DNA of 64,000 bases from Paenibacillus riograndensis SBR5 (GTDB taxonomy: Bacteria > Bacillota > Bacilli > Paenibacillales > Paenibacillaceae). The stretch covers positions 7,855,577 to 7,919,576 of the forward strand of contig NZ_LN831776.1 of NCBI RefSeq assembly GCF_000981585.1, in the 5' to 3' direction. Made by a program: the position numbers and the translations under genes. This document shows positions 23,270-33,198 of the stretch, piece by piece. A model generated the notes under the pieces. That model ran no database searches. It saw nothing but the letters and a program-made list of their open reading frames with translations, and was not told the origin of the DNA. Each line of letters begins with the position of its first letter. The stretch's first letter is position 1.

Positions 23270-24514
23270 TTATTCCTCCGGCTTCTCAAGAAGTTTTACC
23301 GTGACCTGCTTCACTTCTCCATTACGGTAAAAGGTAATCTTGAGCTCATCCCCGATCTTGGTGTGATCATAGAGATACTTGCGCAAGGATAGCGTAGAGG
23401 TAATGGACTGGTTATCGAATTTCGTGATTACATCATTCAACTGTAAACCGGCAACCTTCGCTGGTCCAACCGCATCCAGTACAACGACTCCGTCCTTTAC
23501 ACTGTCCGGAAGGTTCAGCTCCTTGCGTTGATCCTCCGCCAGCGGCACATAAGGATTGTTCAGATCAACCGAATAGACACCTAAGTAGGAGCGGGCGATT
23601 TTGCCTTTGGCTGCCAGCTCATCCGCCGTTTCCATCACATGGTTGGCCGGAATTGCGAAACCTAGCCCTTCCACGCCAGTGTCGGATATCTTCATGGTAT
23701 TGATACCGATCACCTTGCCATTCAGATCGACCAGCGCACCTCCGCTGTTGCCTTCGTTAATCGCAGCGTCAGTCTGAATGACCTCCTGCTCCCAGTCATA
23801 TACACCATCCTGGTTCAAGGATACAGGAATCGTCCGCTCTGTATAACTGACGATACCTGAGGTCAGCGTATCCCCCAGCCCCAGGGGATTGCCGATGGCA
23901 ATGACGGTCTCCCCCAGCCGGAGCTTGGAAGAATCACCGATTTGGGCAACCGTTTTAATGCCTTCCGCATCGATGGAGAGTACTGCAATATCGCTGACTT
24001 TATCCGCCCCAACAAGGGTTGCCTTGCGGGTCTCCCCGTTGACCGTAACCACTTCCAGCTTGCCGGCGCCTTCAATCACATGGTTGTTCGTAATGATAAA
24101 TGCCTTGCCGTCGTCCTTCTTATAGATAACTCCCGACCCGAGTGCGGATTCATCGAGAATATTAAGTTCCTTGTTATCTTCCTTATGATTAATGATACTT
24201 ACTACCGCAGGGCGTACAAGAGCGGCAGCCTGAATAATCCGGTCATAGGGATCACCGCTGCTCGCAGCAACCTTACCGATTACCGCCGGTGATTCGGCTT
24301 TTTCATGGGTCAGCTGTCCTGTCACCAGACTGAACAGAAGCACCGCCGTCACTGCACTGACTACAGAACAGATCATCGCTACCTGCCATGTAGCCAGCCC
24401 CCTCCGCGATCTGCGCGGCCATTTATGCCCGCCCGATCCGCTTGAGGCATCATGCATCCTGCTTCTGCGCCGTGATACTTTCGTGGAATAGAAATCATCA
24501 TCAAACAGTCCCAC
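23270..24514 (-). CDS. htrC: HtrA-type membrane-anchored serine protease
   Basis: 414 residues. One membrane helix lies near residues 45-67 (WQVAMICSVVSAVTAVLLFS). A trypsin-like domain follows with His145 (TNNHVIEG), Asp175 (SDIAVLS) and Ser257 (NEGNSGGAL). A C-terminal PDZ domain (VGPAKVAGLQLNDVITKFDN) completes it. It degrades misfolded proteins on the outer face of the membrane. As in B. subtilis (yyxA/htrC), it follows the walRKHIJ operon, and here it is separated from walJ by a small plus-strand gene. Confidence 0.93.
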   Translation of the reverse strand: MGLFDDDFYSTKVSRRRSRMHDASSGSGGHKWPRRSRRGLATWQVAMICSVVSAVTAVLLFSLVTGQLTHEKAESPAVIGKVAASSGDPYDRIIQAAALVRPAVVSIINHKEDNKELNILDESALGSGVIYKKDDGKAFIITNNHVIEGAGKLEVVTVNGETRKATLVGADKVSDIAVLSIDAEGIKTVAQIGDSSKLRLGETVIAIGNPLGLGDTLTSGIVSYTERTIPVSLNQDGVYDWEQEVIQTDAAINEGNSGGALVDLNGKVIGINTMKISDTGVEGLGFAIPANHVMETADELAAKGKIARSYLGVYSVDLNNPYVPLAEDQRKELNLPDSVKDGVVVLDAVGPAKVAGLQLNDVITKFDNQSITSTLSLRKYLYDHTKIGDELKITFYRNGEVKQVTVKLLEKPEE

Positions 24515-24892
24515 CGTTACATCCTCTCCCCTCTATTGCTATTGCATTCAAGACTTGAACGCCAAGCAACCACGCCCGAGTTAACCTCATCTTCTCTTAG
24601 ACTCCAGGAAGCGCTAAAAGGTTTCATCTTATTTATTCACCATATAAGTACAGGGGTAGAGCAACACATCTGTCTTCCGACTCTTGCAACCTAGCGATTT
24701 ATTATTACTGTTTTTCAGGAATATTTTGCAGCCTAAAAGACTACAATAATAGAAGCGAGGGAGCTGAACACCTATCCCATTCTTACTATTTGATTGTATC
24801 ACACACAGATGTCGTACCGTATTTTTTCTGACGTAAAATCCATGTAAATTATTTCATGCTTTGACCCGTTTACAGCTTAAGGAGGAGTACTA
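24515..24892. other. Divergent intergenic region
   Basis: Between htrC (minus) and the small plus-strand gene at 24893. AT-rich; a TACAAT on the minus strand near 24793 may be the htrC -10. No repeat or RNA element is recognised. Confidence 0.4.
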
Positions 24893-25099
24893 ATGGAATC
24901 TTTTTCGGCCAGTATGGATCTGGTGCAATTTATCGGCAAGCTGGGCGATCTTAAAGATGAGCACTATCATCTCATTCTTGTCCAGAGCGCCATCATCGAG
25001 CTGCTGATTGACAAGGGCTTCTTCTCACGCCAGGAGCTGGAACGCAAGATTACGGATATGGATCAGCTTATGACTGACTCACCTTATCCCATGGCGTAG
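24893..25099 (+). CDS. Small helical protein, unknown function
   Basis: 68 residues: MESFSASMDLVQFIGKLGDL, then KDEHYHLILVQSAIIELLID, then KGFFSRQELERKITDMDQLM and a short tail. AAGGAGGAG 7-8 bases before the ATG is an excellent Shine-Dalgarno sequence, so it is probably translated. It is mostly helical and soluble, with no family I can name. Its 3' end overlaps the 3' end of walJ by 32 bases on the opposite strand, giving convergent, antisense ends. Confidence 0.7.
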   Translation: MESFSASMDLVQFIGKLGDLKDEHYHLILVQSAIIELLIDKGFFSRQELERKITDMDQLMTDSPYPMA

Positions 25100-25874
25100 G
25101 CCGGTCATAGTAGGTGTCGCAGAGTCTGAACTCGCTGTCTTTGAAAAAACAGCCCCGGTCTTCCATCGCTCCGCGCACAGACATTTTGGCCAAGTCCATC
25201 ATATTGTGGTCCCGGCTCAGGTGTGCCAGATACGTGCGTTTGGTCCGCCCTGTAAGGATTTCACTCAGCGCCGCACCAGCCGCCTCATTGGACAGATGGC
25301 CCAAATCGCCGAGAATCCGCCGCTTCGTGTTCCAGGGATAACGTCCCATCCGCAGCATCTCGATATCATGATTGGCTTCAAGTACAAGGACATCGGCATC
25401 CGAGATCGCCGTACGCACTTTGTCGCTCACATATCCCAGATCTGTCGCCACACACAGCTTCTCTTTGCCATCATAAAAGTTATACCCCACCGGCTCAGCC
25501 GCATCATGCGAGATCGCGAACGACTCTACCCGCAGACTGCCGAAATCCCTATACTGCCCCGTCTCCAGAACAACCCGGTTCTGCTCGGCAATATTGCCGA
25601 TTCCCTTCTCAATCGCCCCCCAGGTGTTCGTGTTGGCATAGATCGGAAGATCATATTTGCGCGCCATCGCCCCGAGTCCCTTAATATGATCCGAATGCTC
25701 ATGCGTAACCAGAATTCCATCGATATCCTGTCCGGTCAGCTCGCGCATGGCCAGCAGCTCGTCAATCCGCTTCGCGCTGAGGCCTGCGTCGATCATTAGT
25801 GTCGTTTCGCCGTTGCGCACCACCGTCACATTCCCGGTAGAACCGCTGGACAGCACTGTAAAAGATATTCCCAT
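25068..25874 (-). CDS. walJ: WalJ/YycJ metallo-beta-lactamase-fold hydrolase
   Basis: 268 residues. The metal motif is THEHSDHIKGL (His58, His60, Asp62, His63). Further ligands are in SHDA and LAHLSRDHN. WalJ homologues are exonuclease-like MBL proteins linked to cell division and DNA repair, encoded at the end of wal operons. It begins 18 bases after walI. The C-terminus overlaps a convergent small gene. Confidence 0.92.
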   Translation of the reverse strand: MGISFTVLSSGSTGNVTVVRNGETTLMIDAGLSAKRIDELLAMRELTGQDIDGILVTHEHSDHIKGLGAMARKYDLPIYANTNTWGAIEKGIGNIAEQNRVVLETGQYRDFGSLRVESFAISHDAAEPVGYNFYDGKEKLCVATDLGYVSDKVRTAISDADVLVLEANHDIEMLRMGRYPWNTKRRILGDLGHLSNEAAGAALSEILTGRTKRTYLAHLSRDHNMMDLAKMSVRGAMEDRGCFFKDSEFRLCDTYYDRPTPWDKVSQS

Positions 25875-25892
25875 TTCTCTCCCCTGCTCCTT

Positions 25893-26633
25893 CTACTCTG
25901 TTGTCTTGGGACTGATAATGTCCGCACTTATGGCATCTACGTAGTAGGCATTGCCATTCTCCAGCATGAACCGCCACATGGGCGAAGCTACCTGGCTCTC
26001 GGAATTGAACAGTTCCCCGTAATATCCGAGCTCAATTTCCTTCACCACTGAATTTTCCGGAAAATATTTCTCAATCAGACTGCTGAGCGCCTGGGAGGCC
26101 GGAAGCACCTTCTGCACATTATCACTGCTGCCGGCTCCAATCTCAATCTTCGGCCAGCGGTAGGCGATTATTTTTTGATCACTGTTAATCAGCTCCAGCC
26201 TAACCCTGAACAGCGACCACTTCTTGTCTACCAGCGGATGAAGCACGAACTTGCCGACCTCGCTTTCCTGTGAATCGAAGCGGTAATTGGCGATGTCCGG
26301 GATCTGTCCCTGCAATGCAGTGCTAAGCTCGGTGAATGAGGAATAGATCAGCTTGCTGTCTACCGGCTCCTTAAGCTCAACGGGCGGTTCGTTCTGCTCC
26401 TCACCAGAATAATGGTACGTAATGTCCGGCAGCTGCGGTGTGGCGGCCGGGATGGGACACAGAACCCGGATGTCTTTCTGTTCCATGACAGCTTGCGTGT
26501 CCTGGGACAAGGAGGTGAAATCAAGGTTGGCGCTGGCCTGATCCCGCAGATCAATCCAGAGCTGGTAGCACAGCAGCAGATTCAGCACCAGAAAGGCGTA
26601 TATCAGCACATTTTTTGCTCTTCCCCAGTCCAT
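25893..26633 (-). CDS. walI: WalI (YycI), negative regulator of WalK
   Basis: 246 residues with one N-terminal membrane helix (KNVLIYAFLVLNLLLCYQLW) and an extracytoplasmic domain ending SADIISPKTTE, typical of the YycI fold. WalI and WalH form a membrane complex with the WalK kinase and dampen it. GAGGAGG lies a few bases before ATG 26633. It is in the wal operon between walH and walJ. Confidence 0.9.
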   Translation of the reverse strand: MDWGRAKNVLIYAFLVLNLLLCYQLWIDLRDQASANLDFTSLSQDTQAVMEQKDIRVLCPIPAATPQLPDITYHYSGEEQNEPPVELKEPVDSKLIYSSFTELSTALQGQIPDIANYRFDSQESEVGKFVLHPLVDKKWSLFRVRLELINSDQKIIAYRWPKIEIGAGSSDNVQKVLPASQALSSLIEKYFPENSVVKEIELGYYGELFNSESQVASPMWRFMLENGNAYYVDAISADIISPKTTE

Positions 26634-26670
26634 ACCTTGTCCTCCTCAAATGTTTTTGTTAGCTGCACGC

Positions 26671-27963
26671 TTAATTCAGCGTGAGCACAGTGCCGTCGTT
26701 AAGCGTGACCCGCCATACCGGAATCAGCCGAAGCTTCTCTCCCTGTACTTCGGGGACATAGGCTGGGGTAAGCTCCTTCACCACTGATGCCTGACTGAGC
26801 CGCGCTAACTGGTTCTCCAGCCTTTCTCCAAACGACAGGTCCACAATTCTCTTAACCGCTTTGGTCTCATCTACAAACATTAGCGAACGCTCATAAGAGG
26901 ATACAGTTCCCTGCTGCAGTTCCAGATTAATTACCCCGTACTGCAGCTGCGGCTGGCTGATAATCGGATATGAGCCATAAGGTGAAGAGCCATAGAACTG
27001 CTGAAAGGAGACTTTGCGCTCCTGCCTGCCTTCTTCCGTTGCCGCCAGCCGGTAGGTTCCATTCCAGCCCCCGTGCTCATTGACAAAATCAACGGCCTCC
27101 AGCGCATCCTTGGCCGGTGTGCTCTCTCCGGCTGGAAGAGCAGCCGGATCGCTGTAGCTCATCCAGTTCTGCTCTTGGTCCACCTGGAGACTGCGTTTGC
27201 TGTCCGTATAAATCTCAGAGCCGTCTTTTTCCGGAATATATCGGGTACTTCCCGCATCAAAAAAAAGATTGCTCTGCATCTGCTGAATGGTATACATGCC
27301 CAGCGGCATTTCAACTTCAACCATGGATACCTTCGCTGCCGGCACATAATAATCACCGTTCACAGCCTTATAATTCGTCAGGTCGCTGCCGAAGTCCACA
27401 TGCTGCTGCACATCCTGCACTGTGAGATCGGCCTTGGCCGCTTCATACACGATATCGCCCCGGGTACTGAAGAAGACAGCATGCGCTTTGGAATCATTCT
27501 TGATATTGTAAATCCAAATCCGGTCAATGCTCTCCCCTTCAAACAGCGAATCCGGCGACAGCTGCATTACACGCTGCAGCAGGGTTACGGGAATGCCTGA
27601 ACCGAACGACAGCTCGATGCCCGGATTTTCATTCCGGATTTTGTTCCAGTCGAAGTCCTGCACCGACCGCCGTTGGAAGCTCTCAAAGCCCCGGCCTTTC
27701 AGGCGGTTGAGAATCAGATTATAGAAGGTAGTATTGGGATAGAAAAGCGTATGCTTGCTCTGCCCCATATGAATAATCATTTTGTCGGGATATAGCAGGT
27801 TCTCTACCTTTTCCTCCGGCCCCATATTGTCAGTCTTTACATACAAATTCTCTGACATGACCGCAGAATCACTGCCCGGCAGCCGGTAAATCAGATAATA
27901 GCTCTCTACAAGGCTTCCAAATACGAGCAGTGTAAGAATCCAGGATTTTACTTTTTCTTTCAT
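26671..27963 (-). CDS. walH: WalH (YycH), negative regulator of WalK
   Basis: 430 residues. One N-terminal membrane helix (SWILTLLVFGSLVESYYLIY) anchors a large outer domain (LPGSDSAVMSENLY, then repeats of beta sheet, ending VTLNDGTVLTLN). It works with WalI to restrain WalK. The start overlaps the walK stop by 4 bases, so synthesis is coupled to the kinase. Confidence 0.9.
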   Translation of the reverse strand: MKEKVKSWILTLLVFGSLVESYYLIYRLPGSDSAVMSENLYVKTDNMGPEEKVENLLYPDKMIIHMGQSKHTLFYPNTTFYNLILNRLKGRGFESFQRRSVQDFDWNKIRNENPGIELSFGSGIPVTLLQRVMQLSPDSLFEGESIDRIWIYNIKNDSKAHAVFFSTRGDIVYEAAKADLTVQDVQQHVDFGSDLTNYKAVNGDYYVPAAKVSMVEVEMPLGMYTIQQMQSNLFFDAGSTRYIPEKDGSEIYTDSKRSLQVDQEQNWMSYSDPAALPAGESTPAKDALEAVDFVNEHGGWNGTYRLAATEEGRQERKVSFQQFYGSSPYGSYPIISQPQLQYGVINLELQQGTVSSYERSLMFVDETKAVKRIVDLSFGERLENQLARLSQASVVKELTPAYVPEVQGEKLRLIPVWRVTLNDGTVLTLN

Positions 27964-29795
27964 GACGCACTCCCCCCTTCCTGCTTCAAAGGCAAGGTAA
28001 AGATAACGAGTGAGCCCTCATTCAATTCGGATTGGAGGGATATGGAGCCGCCATGCGCTTTGACAATTTCCCGGGCAATGGACAACCCGAGGCCTGTGCC
28101 CCCCATATTGCGGGAGCGGGCTTTGTCCACCCGGTAAAACCGCTCAAAGATCCGTTCGATATCCTTCTTGGGAATACCTATACCGGAATCCCGGACGGAT
28201 ATCGCCAGCATTCCCTCTTCATTCTTCAAGGCTTCCAATTGAATCATCCCGCCTTCCGGCGTATACTTCAGCGCATTGGAAACAAGATTGCCCAGTACCT
28301 GGTCGATTTGATCCCGGTCAAGCCAGGCACTCGCCACATCCTCACGGACTCTGGTACTGATATGAATCCGCTTCTGGCGGATTTGAAAGGAGAAGCGGTC
28401 GGCCACATCCTCCAGCATTTCGGAGATATCCGTCTGCTGAATGCGCAGGCTGGATTCCTTCGAATCCAGGCGTGAGAGATGCAGCAGATCTGTCACAAGA
28501 CGGATCATGCGCTCTGTTTCATTGCGGATGACGCCAACGAACCGCACAGCAAGCTGCGGATCTTCAAGTGCGCCGTCATCCAGGGCTTCAGCATAGCTTT
28601 TGATGGTCGTCAGCGGCGTCCGCAACTCATGGGACACATTCGCCACGAACTCGCGGCGGGACTCTTCCAGATTTTCCTGCTCAGTAACATCCTGCAGAAC
28701 CGCAATCGTCCCCGCAATCCCTCCGCCTTCCCGGCGGTGAATCGGCGTGAAGGTCACCCGCACAATGTTAGGATCCTCTCCGCCCATTGGGGACAGATGA
28801 AGCATGGCTGACTGGGCATTGCCCTGGGCAAGCGAGCCGGACTGCTCATGATCCAGGCCCAGCAGCTCATCCAAGGGAGCGCCTTCGGGAAGCGGACCCT
28901 CCGAACCCAGCATATGTGCTGCCCGGGTGTTCATCAGAATCACTCCGCCGCTCTCATCGGTGGCAACAACGCCGTCACTCATATTGGCAAGGATGGAGGC
29001 CAGCTTCTCCTTTTCCTCTTCATTCTGGGACAGGGCATCCCGCAGTCTGCCTGTCATATAATTAAAGGCCTGGCTTAGCTGGCCAATCTCGTCGTTGCCG
29101 AACACCGGCATCTTGCGGTTATAGCGTCCTTCCGCCACAGCGGTGGCATGACGGGTCATTTCCTTGATCGGATGGGTGATCGTATGCGCCAGAATAACAC
29201 CAAGAACGGCTGTCAGCGCCAGCGCCAGCAGCAGCCCGGAGAGAAATACACTGTTGATCCGGCTGATGGTGGCATACAGATCCTTCATATCGGCAGCAAT
29301 ATAAATCGCCCCAACCACCTTGTCACCGGATAGCACCGGCTTGGCGACTACCTTCTTGCGCACATTATCATCCGCGATAATATATTCCTCGTTGTCGCTG
29401 ATTCCCTGCAGGGCACGGCTGACTACCGTCTGTGTATTGCGCTGGCCCACATAGTCATTTTGCGAAGGCACCGAAGTGGTGATAATCTTGCCGCTTGCAT
29501 CCAGCACCTGAATTTCGGCACCATTGATATACAGATTGTTGACCATTCCGCGCAGACTCTCCACAGCGGTCTCTTCATCTGCCGTTCCGGCTTCGCTGCC
29601 GAACTTATCGGCGGTCAGAATGGACAGCATCTCCGCCCGTGCCTTCAGATCCTTGGTGAAATTATCGGTTAGTGAATTCTTCATCGAGCTGACAAAATAC
29701 ACACCGATCAGCTGCATGGCAATCAGAATCAGCAGCACATAAATAATAATAAGCTTGGCCTGTATCGTCCGGAAAAAGGACAGTCCCTTCATCAC
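27960..29795 (-). CDS. walK: Sensor histidine kinase WalK
   Basis: 611 residues. Two membrane helices flank an extracytoplasmic Cache-like loop. HAMP ([20 protein letters not shown]), PAS, HisKA with phospho-acceptor His389 ([20 protein letters not shown]) and an HATPase domain (N-box [31 protein letters not shown]) follow. It controls peptidoglycan hydrolases through WalR and is essential in most Firmicutes. It overlaps walR by 4 bases and walH by 4 bases. Confidence 0.96.
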   Translation of the reverse strand: MMKGLSFFRTIQAKLIIIYVLLILIAMQLIGVYFVSSMKNSLTDNFTKDLKARAEMLSILTADKFGSEAGTADEETAVESLRGMVNNLYINGAEIQVLDASGKIITTSVPSQNDYVGQRNTQTVVSRALQGISDNEEYIIADDNVRKKVVAKPVLSGDKVVGAIYIAADMKDLYATISRINSVFLSGLLLALALTAVLGVILAHTITHPIKEMTRHATAVAEGRYNRKMPVFGNDEIGQLSQAFNYMTGRLRDALSQNEEEKEKLASILANMSDGVVATDESGGVILMNTRAAHMLGSEGPLPEGAPLDELLGLDHEQSGSLAQGNAQSAMLHLSPMGGEDPNIVRVTFTPIHRREGGGIAGTIAVLQDVTEQENLEESRREFVANVSHELRTPLTTIKSYAEALDDGALEDPQLAVRFVGVIRNETERMIRLVTDLLHLSRLDSKESSLRIQQTDISEMLEDVADRFSFQIRQKRIHISTRVREDVASAWLDRDQIDQVLGNLVSNALKYTPEGGMIQLEALKNEEGMLAISVRDSGIGIPKKDIERIFERFYRVDKARSRNMGGTGLGLSIAREIVKAHGGSISLQSELNEGSLVIFTLPLKQEGGSAS

Positions 29796-30523
29796 AGCCC
29801 TCCGCTTTTGGGGCTATGCATCAAATAACCAAGTCCGCGCCGGGTAAAAATATACTCCGGTTTGCTGGGATTCTCCTCAATCTTCTCTCTCAGACGGCGA
29901 ATCGTCACATCGACGGTCCGCACATCCCCGAAATACTCGAAGCCCCATACGGCCTGCAGCAAATGCTCCCGGGTCATTACCTTGCCGGCGTGGCGGATCA
30001 TATAATAGAGCAGCTCATACTCGCGGTGTGTCAGATCGAGCGGTTCGCCCTCCTTGTAGACCATATACATATCGGTATCCACAAAAAGGCCGAAATGATG
30101 TATCCCCTGCTTGCTTTCCAGCGGTTCACTGAGAGCTTCCGAGGGAGCCGGCTTATGCTGGCGCCGCATTTGGGCTTTGACTCTGGCCAGCAGCTCCCGC
30201 GTGCTGAACGGCTTGGTCACATAATCATCTGCGCCAAGCTCCAGTCCCAGTACTTTGTCTATCTCCCCGTCTTTGGCGGTAAGCATAATAATCGGGATAT
30301 CCAGATGCGCTGAACGCACCTCACGGCAGACATCCATGCCGTCCTTGCCGGGAAGCATGAGATCGAGCAGCATCAGATCGGGCCGTTTGGACAATGCCAG
30401 CTCTACTGCACTGTTGCCGTCAAAGGCGCAGATCACCTCATAGCCCTCTTTTTCCAAATTGAATTTCAATATATCAGCAATAGGCTGTTCATCGTCTACT
30501 ACCAGAATCGTCCCCATCTGCAT
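29792..30523 (-). CDS. walR: Response regulator WalR
   Basis: 243 residues from ATG 30523; ATG 30517 is 9 bases from GGAG and may be the real start, removing two residues. The receiver domain carries Asp10-Asp11 and phospho-acceptor Asp54 ([13 protein letters not shown]), with Thr and Lys of ITMLTAKD and YVTKPFS. The C-terminal OmpR-type DNA-binding domain has [20 protein letters not shown]. First gene of walRKHIJ. Confidence 0.96.
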   Translation of the reverse strand: MQMGTILVVDDEQPIADILKFNLEKEGYEVICAFDGNSAVELALSKRPDLMLLDLMLPGKDGMDVCREVRSAHLDIPIIMLTAKDGEIDKVLGLELGADDYVTKPFSTRELLARVKAQMRRQHKPAPSEALSEPLESKQGIHHFGLFVDTDMYMVYKEGEPLDLTHREYELLYYMIRHAGKVMTREHLLQAVWGFEYFGDVRTVDVTIRRLREKIEENPSKPEYIFTRRGLGYLMHSPKSGGL

Positions 30524-30651
30524 ATGCTCCGCTTCACCTTTCTAACCAAACTTATCATTGATGCTCCTATTTTAACATACCTGTCCTGGCGTCACACCCT
30601 ACGATAAGCAATCTTGCCCTGGCGTGAAACATATAAACGCTTGAATTTTTA

Positions 30652-30674
30652 AAAGCCGCCCGAAATCGGACGGC
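30652..30674 (-). terminator. Terminator of the M23 peptidase gene
   Basis: On the minus strand the hairpin GCCGTCC-GATTTC-GGGCGGC is followed by TTTT. It separates this gene from the walR promoter. Confidence 0.65.
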
Positions 30675-30693
30675 CCTGAGCTTAAGATATGAA

Positions 30694-32244
30694 TTATTGC
30701 AGATACTTCATAGGATTGATCGCGGTCCCGTTCTTGCGGATTTCAAAATGCAGATGTGTTCCGGTTGAACGTCCGGTGCTGCCCATGATTCCGATGGGTG
30801 AACCCTGCTCAAGCCGCTGTCCCTGAGAGACTGAAATTCTGCTAAGATGTCCATAATACGTGATATAACCGTTATGATGATCCACAATAACCACGTTGCC
30901 ATACCCGTTTTGAACGCCAGCGAAGCTGACCGTCCCAGCATCGGCTGCTTTGATTGTACGGTTGCCGGATACCAGATCGACGCCCTTATGTACGCGGCCC
31001 CAACGTTCGCCGTAGCTACTGGAAATCGTCGCCCCGCTAACGGGCCAGGCGAACATCCCTGTACCTTCTCCGACCACCTTCGTTCCACGGTACACCACTT
31101 CCGGCAGTGATGCTTGCACCACGGTCTGCCCCAGCCATTCTTCCTTGACGACCTGTCCATTTTCTTTGGTCAAGCGGTATTGCATGGTTTTGAGACCGGT
31201 CTGTCCGGGACGGACCACTTTGCTCTTGCCGGCGGTGAGCTGATCGCTCGTGCGGACAATCACTTCCGGCTCGGTCACCACCTGTTCCGCCACCTGCTCT
31301 ACGGTAACAACCGTAAGGGGGGGCTGTGGTACCGTCAATTGCAGAGTATCCCCAATTTGCAGTGTCAGTTCTTTAACCGTAGGATTGTTCTTGAAAATCT
31401 CAGCCTGTGTCGTATCGTACAGCTTGGCGATTCCCGAGATCGTATCGCCTTCCTGGACCGTATACGTCAACGGCTCTTCTTTTCCCTCTGTAAGCGCCTT
31501 GACCGCTTCATCTACACTTAAAACCTTGTTCGGATCGGCTTTGACCGGCACAATGGACACTTTCTCCCGGATCGCCGCGGATTCTATGGTGTCAGCGCCT
31601 GTATTCGATGCCTTGGCCGAACTTGCAGCCGCCGTTTTCTTGAGCCGGGCTCCTGTGGATGCTTCAGCTTGCGGCAGATAGTGCTCCTTCACACCTTTTA
31701 ATACCGCCGCTGCAGTCTCCTGGTCCTTTACGGTTCCAAGCACCTCACCGTCTACCGTTAATTGGACGCCTACAGCATAAGCTTTGAGCATACCGTCCAG
31801 CTTATCCAGTGTTTTACGGCTGTCAATCTGGGGTTTAAAAGCTCTTTCCGCTTCTGTTGTAATCCCGTCCGTTTGCAGTACCATCACCGACTCGGGATAC
31901 TTTACTTGGTATTCCTTCCGCTTCTGTTCAAACAGCTGATCGAGCTCAGTCTCCTGGCTAATTTTGCCGATTTCCTCGCCCTTCACCAGAACCTTGTAAT
32001 AAGTTACCGTATTGGCGGTCACATATCTTTTTTCGGCTCCGACCAGAAAGGCACCCAGCAGCACCAGACCAGCGGAGGCCGCAATCCAGGAGCGCCGTAA
32101 TCTCCGGGGTTTGGTTTCTTGATGAAAGACATCAGTATCGCTAGCGGCATCGCTGCCCTGTTGACTTGCTGCACCGGGTTCTACGGAACGCGCGTCCTCG
32201 TTTCGCAGCTTCCCCACCTGGCGCATGAACTTAAATCCCTTCAT
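30694..32244 (-). CDS. Membrane-anchored LysM-G5-M23 peptidoglycan hydrolase
   Basis: 516 residues from ATG 32244 (MKGFKFMRQVGKLRNED), with AGGGAG 6 bases upstream. The order is a membrane helix (WIAASAGLVLLGAFLVGA), a spacer, LysM (YTVQEGDTISGIAKLYDTTQ), G5 domain (TVEQVAEQVVTEPEVIVRTS) and a C-terminal M23 domain. Zinc ligands are seen as HKGVD, YGH and HLHFE. It cleaves peptidoglycan cross-bridges; WalR-dependent control is plausible because it lies beside walR, but no WalR box is claimed. Confidence 0.92.
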   Translation of the reverse strand: MKGFKFMRQVGKLRNEDARSVEPGAASQQGSDAASDTDVFHQETKPRRLRRSWIAASAGLVLLGAFLVGAEKRYVTANTVTYYKVLVKGEEIGKISQETELDQLFEQKRKEYQVKYPESVMVLQTDGITTEAERAFKPQIDSRKTLDKLDGMLKAYAVGVQLTVDGEVLGTVKDQETAAAVLKGVKEHYLPQAEASTGARLKKTAAASSAKASNTGADTIESAAIREKVSIVPVKADPNKVLSVDEAVKALTEGKEEPLTYTVQEGDTISGIAKLYDTTQAEIFKNNPTVKELTLQIGDTLQLTVPQPPLTVVTVEQVAEQVVTEPEVIVRTSDQLTAGKSKVVRPGQTGLKTMQYRLTKENGQVVKEEWLGQTVVQASLPEVVYRGTKVVGEGTGMFAWPVSGATISSSYGERWGRVHKGVDLVSGNRTIKAADAGTVSFAGVQNGYGNVVIVDHHNGYITYYGHLSRISVSQGQRLEQGSPIGIMGSTGRSTGTHLHFEIRKNGTAINPMKYLQ

Positions 32245-32464
32245 GAAACTCTCCCTTTCAGTCCGCCCATTCCCACTGCAAAGAGCGGTCAAGCTTTGTT
32301 TTACGTCCCCTTTTATATATGCTGGAGCATTTATTTTTCTATTTGCGTTAGTGTGAATAATCAAGTTGTAAGGCACATGAAAAAGGTTACAAAAAATTAA
32401 CCCTTTGTAGTCCTTTTTTACTGTACCACAGCCGGGAGAAATATTTCAACTTTACACACACGAC

Positions 32465-32490
32465 AAAACCCGCCAATTTAGCGGGTTTTT
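32465..32490. terminator. Bidirectional terminator between the M23 gene and the upstream ORF
   Basis: 9-bp arms AAAACCCGC and GCGGGTTTT (32465-32473, 32481-32489) enclose a 7-base loop. T-runs exist on both strands. Confidence 0.75.
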
Positions 32491-32541
32491 CCCAAAAGTA
32501 TGACGATTAAACAGCGTGCCCGTGTCCAAAAAGTGACAGTT

Positions 32542-33198
32542 TTAATTTTGCGAAGGGCCAGCAGTTTCCGGTGTAAGCATTTTCATTAGGGTATCGTATT
32601 CTTCTTGATCTACGTACTTCGCTATGACCTGCTGCAGATCCTTGACTTCACTCTCCGTCAGGCCATCCTCCATTGCCTTGGATATTTTTTGCATTTCCTC
32701 CTGCGGCAGCTTTGCCATTAAAATATTGAAAATATTGGTTTTTTCATCGGCGGGCAAATTATTCTTCAAGTCCTTCATCGCCTCTGGTGTCATTACCAAT
32801 TTCTGATCAAGGGCACTTCCGCTCTGCTCCTCATTAATGGACGCTTCCCCCATCACAGGCAGAGCATCCTCAGGGGCATCTTCCTCCCCTGCTTTCTTGC
32901 CGCTGCCGTTTACATCGCTGCTGACGGTACCGTCCGCCCCGCTTGTATCCTTCTCTTGATCACGGGGGGCTGTAACTTTCTGCTCCTCTGTTTGGTCTGA
33001 GGCAGGCTTTGAGTTCATCCCAGTCAGACTTTTCATGAATCCGCCGATACCCGGCTCTGGCCCGTCCAGCTTGATATCAAAGCTTGCCAGTACGGATTGA
33101 ATATACGTATTGACGACAAAGGCTGTGGTCAAAATGGATAGCGCACTCGCCAGCACCATAATCAGGCAGACGGCAAGCGCATGTTTTACGATTTTCAT
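32542..33198 (-). CDS. Single-pass membrane protein, unknown function
   Basis: 218 residues from ATG 33198 (ATG 33204 is too close to GGGAG). One membrane helix (VKHALAVCLIMVLASALSIL then TTAFVVNTYIQ) is followed by an acidic linker rich in Asp, Glu and Ser. A helical C-terminus (PADEKTNIFNILMAKLPQEE, MQKISKAMEDGLTESEVKDL) completes it. The organisation (anchor, disordered linker, helical head) resembles small sporulation-associated or envelope proteins of Paenibacillus, but I cannot name a family. It is followed by the terminator at 32465. Confidence 0.7.
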   Translation of the reverse strand: MKIVKHALAVCLIMVLASALSILTTAFVVNTYIQSVLASFDIKLDGPEPGIGGFMKSLTGMNSKPASDQTEEQKVTAPRDQEKDTSGADGTVSSDVNGSGKKAGEEDAPEDALPVMGEASINEEQSGSALDQKLVMTPEAMKDLKNNLPADEKTNIFNILMAKLPQEEMQKISKAMEDGLTESEVKDLQQVIAKYVDQEEYDTLMKMLTPETAGPSQN

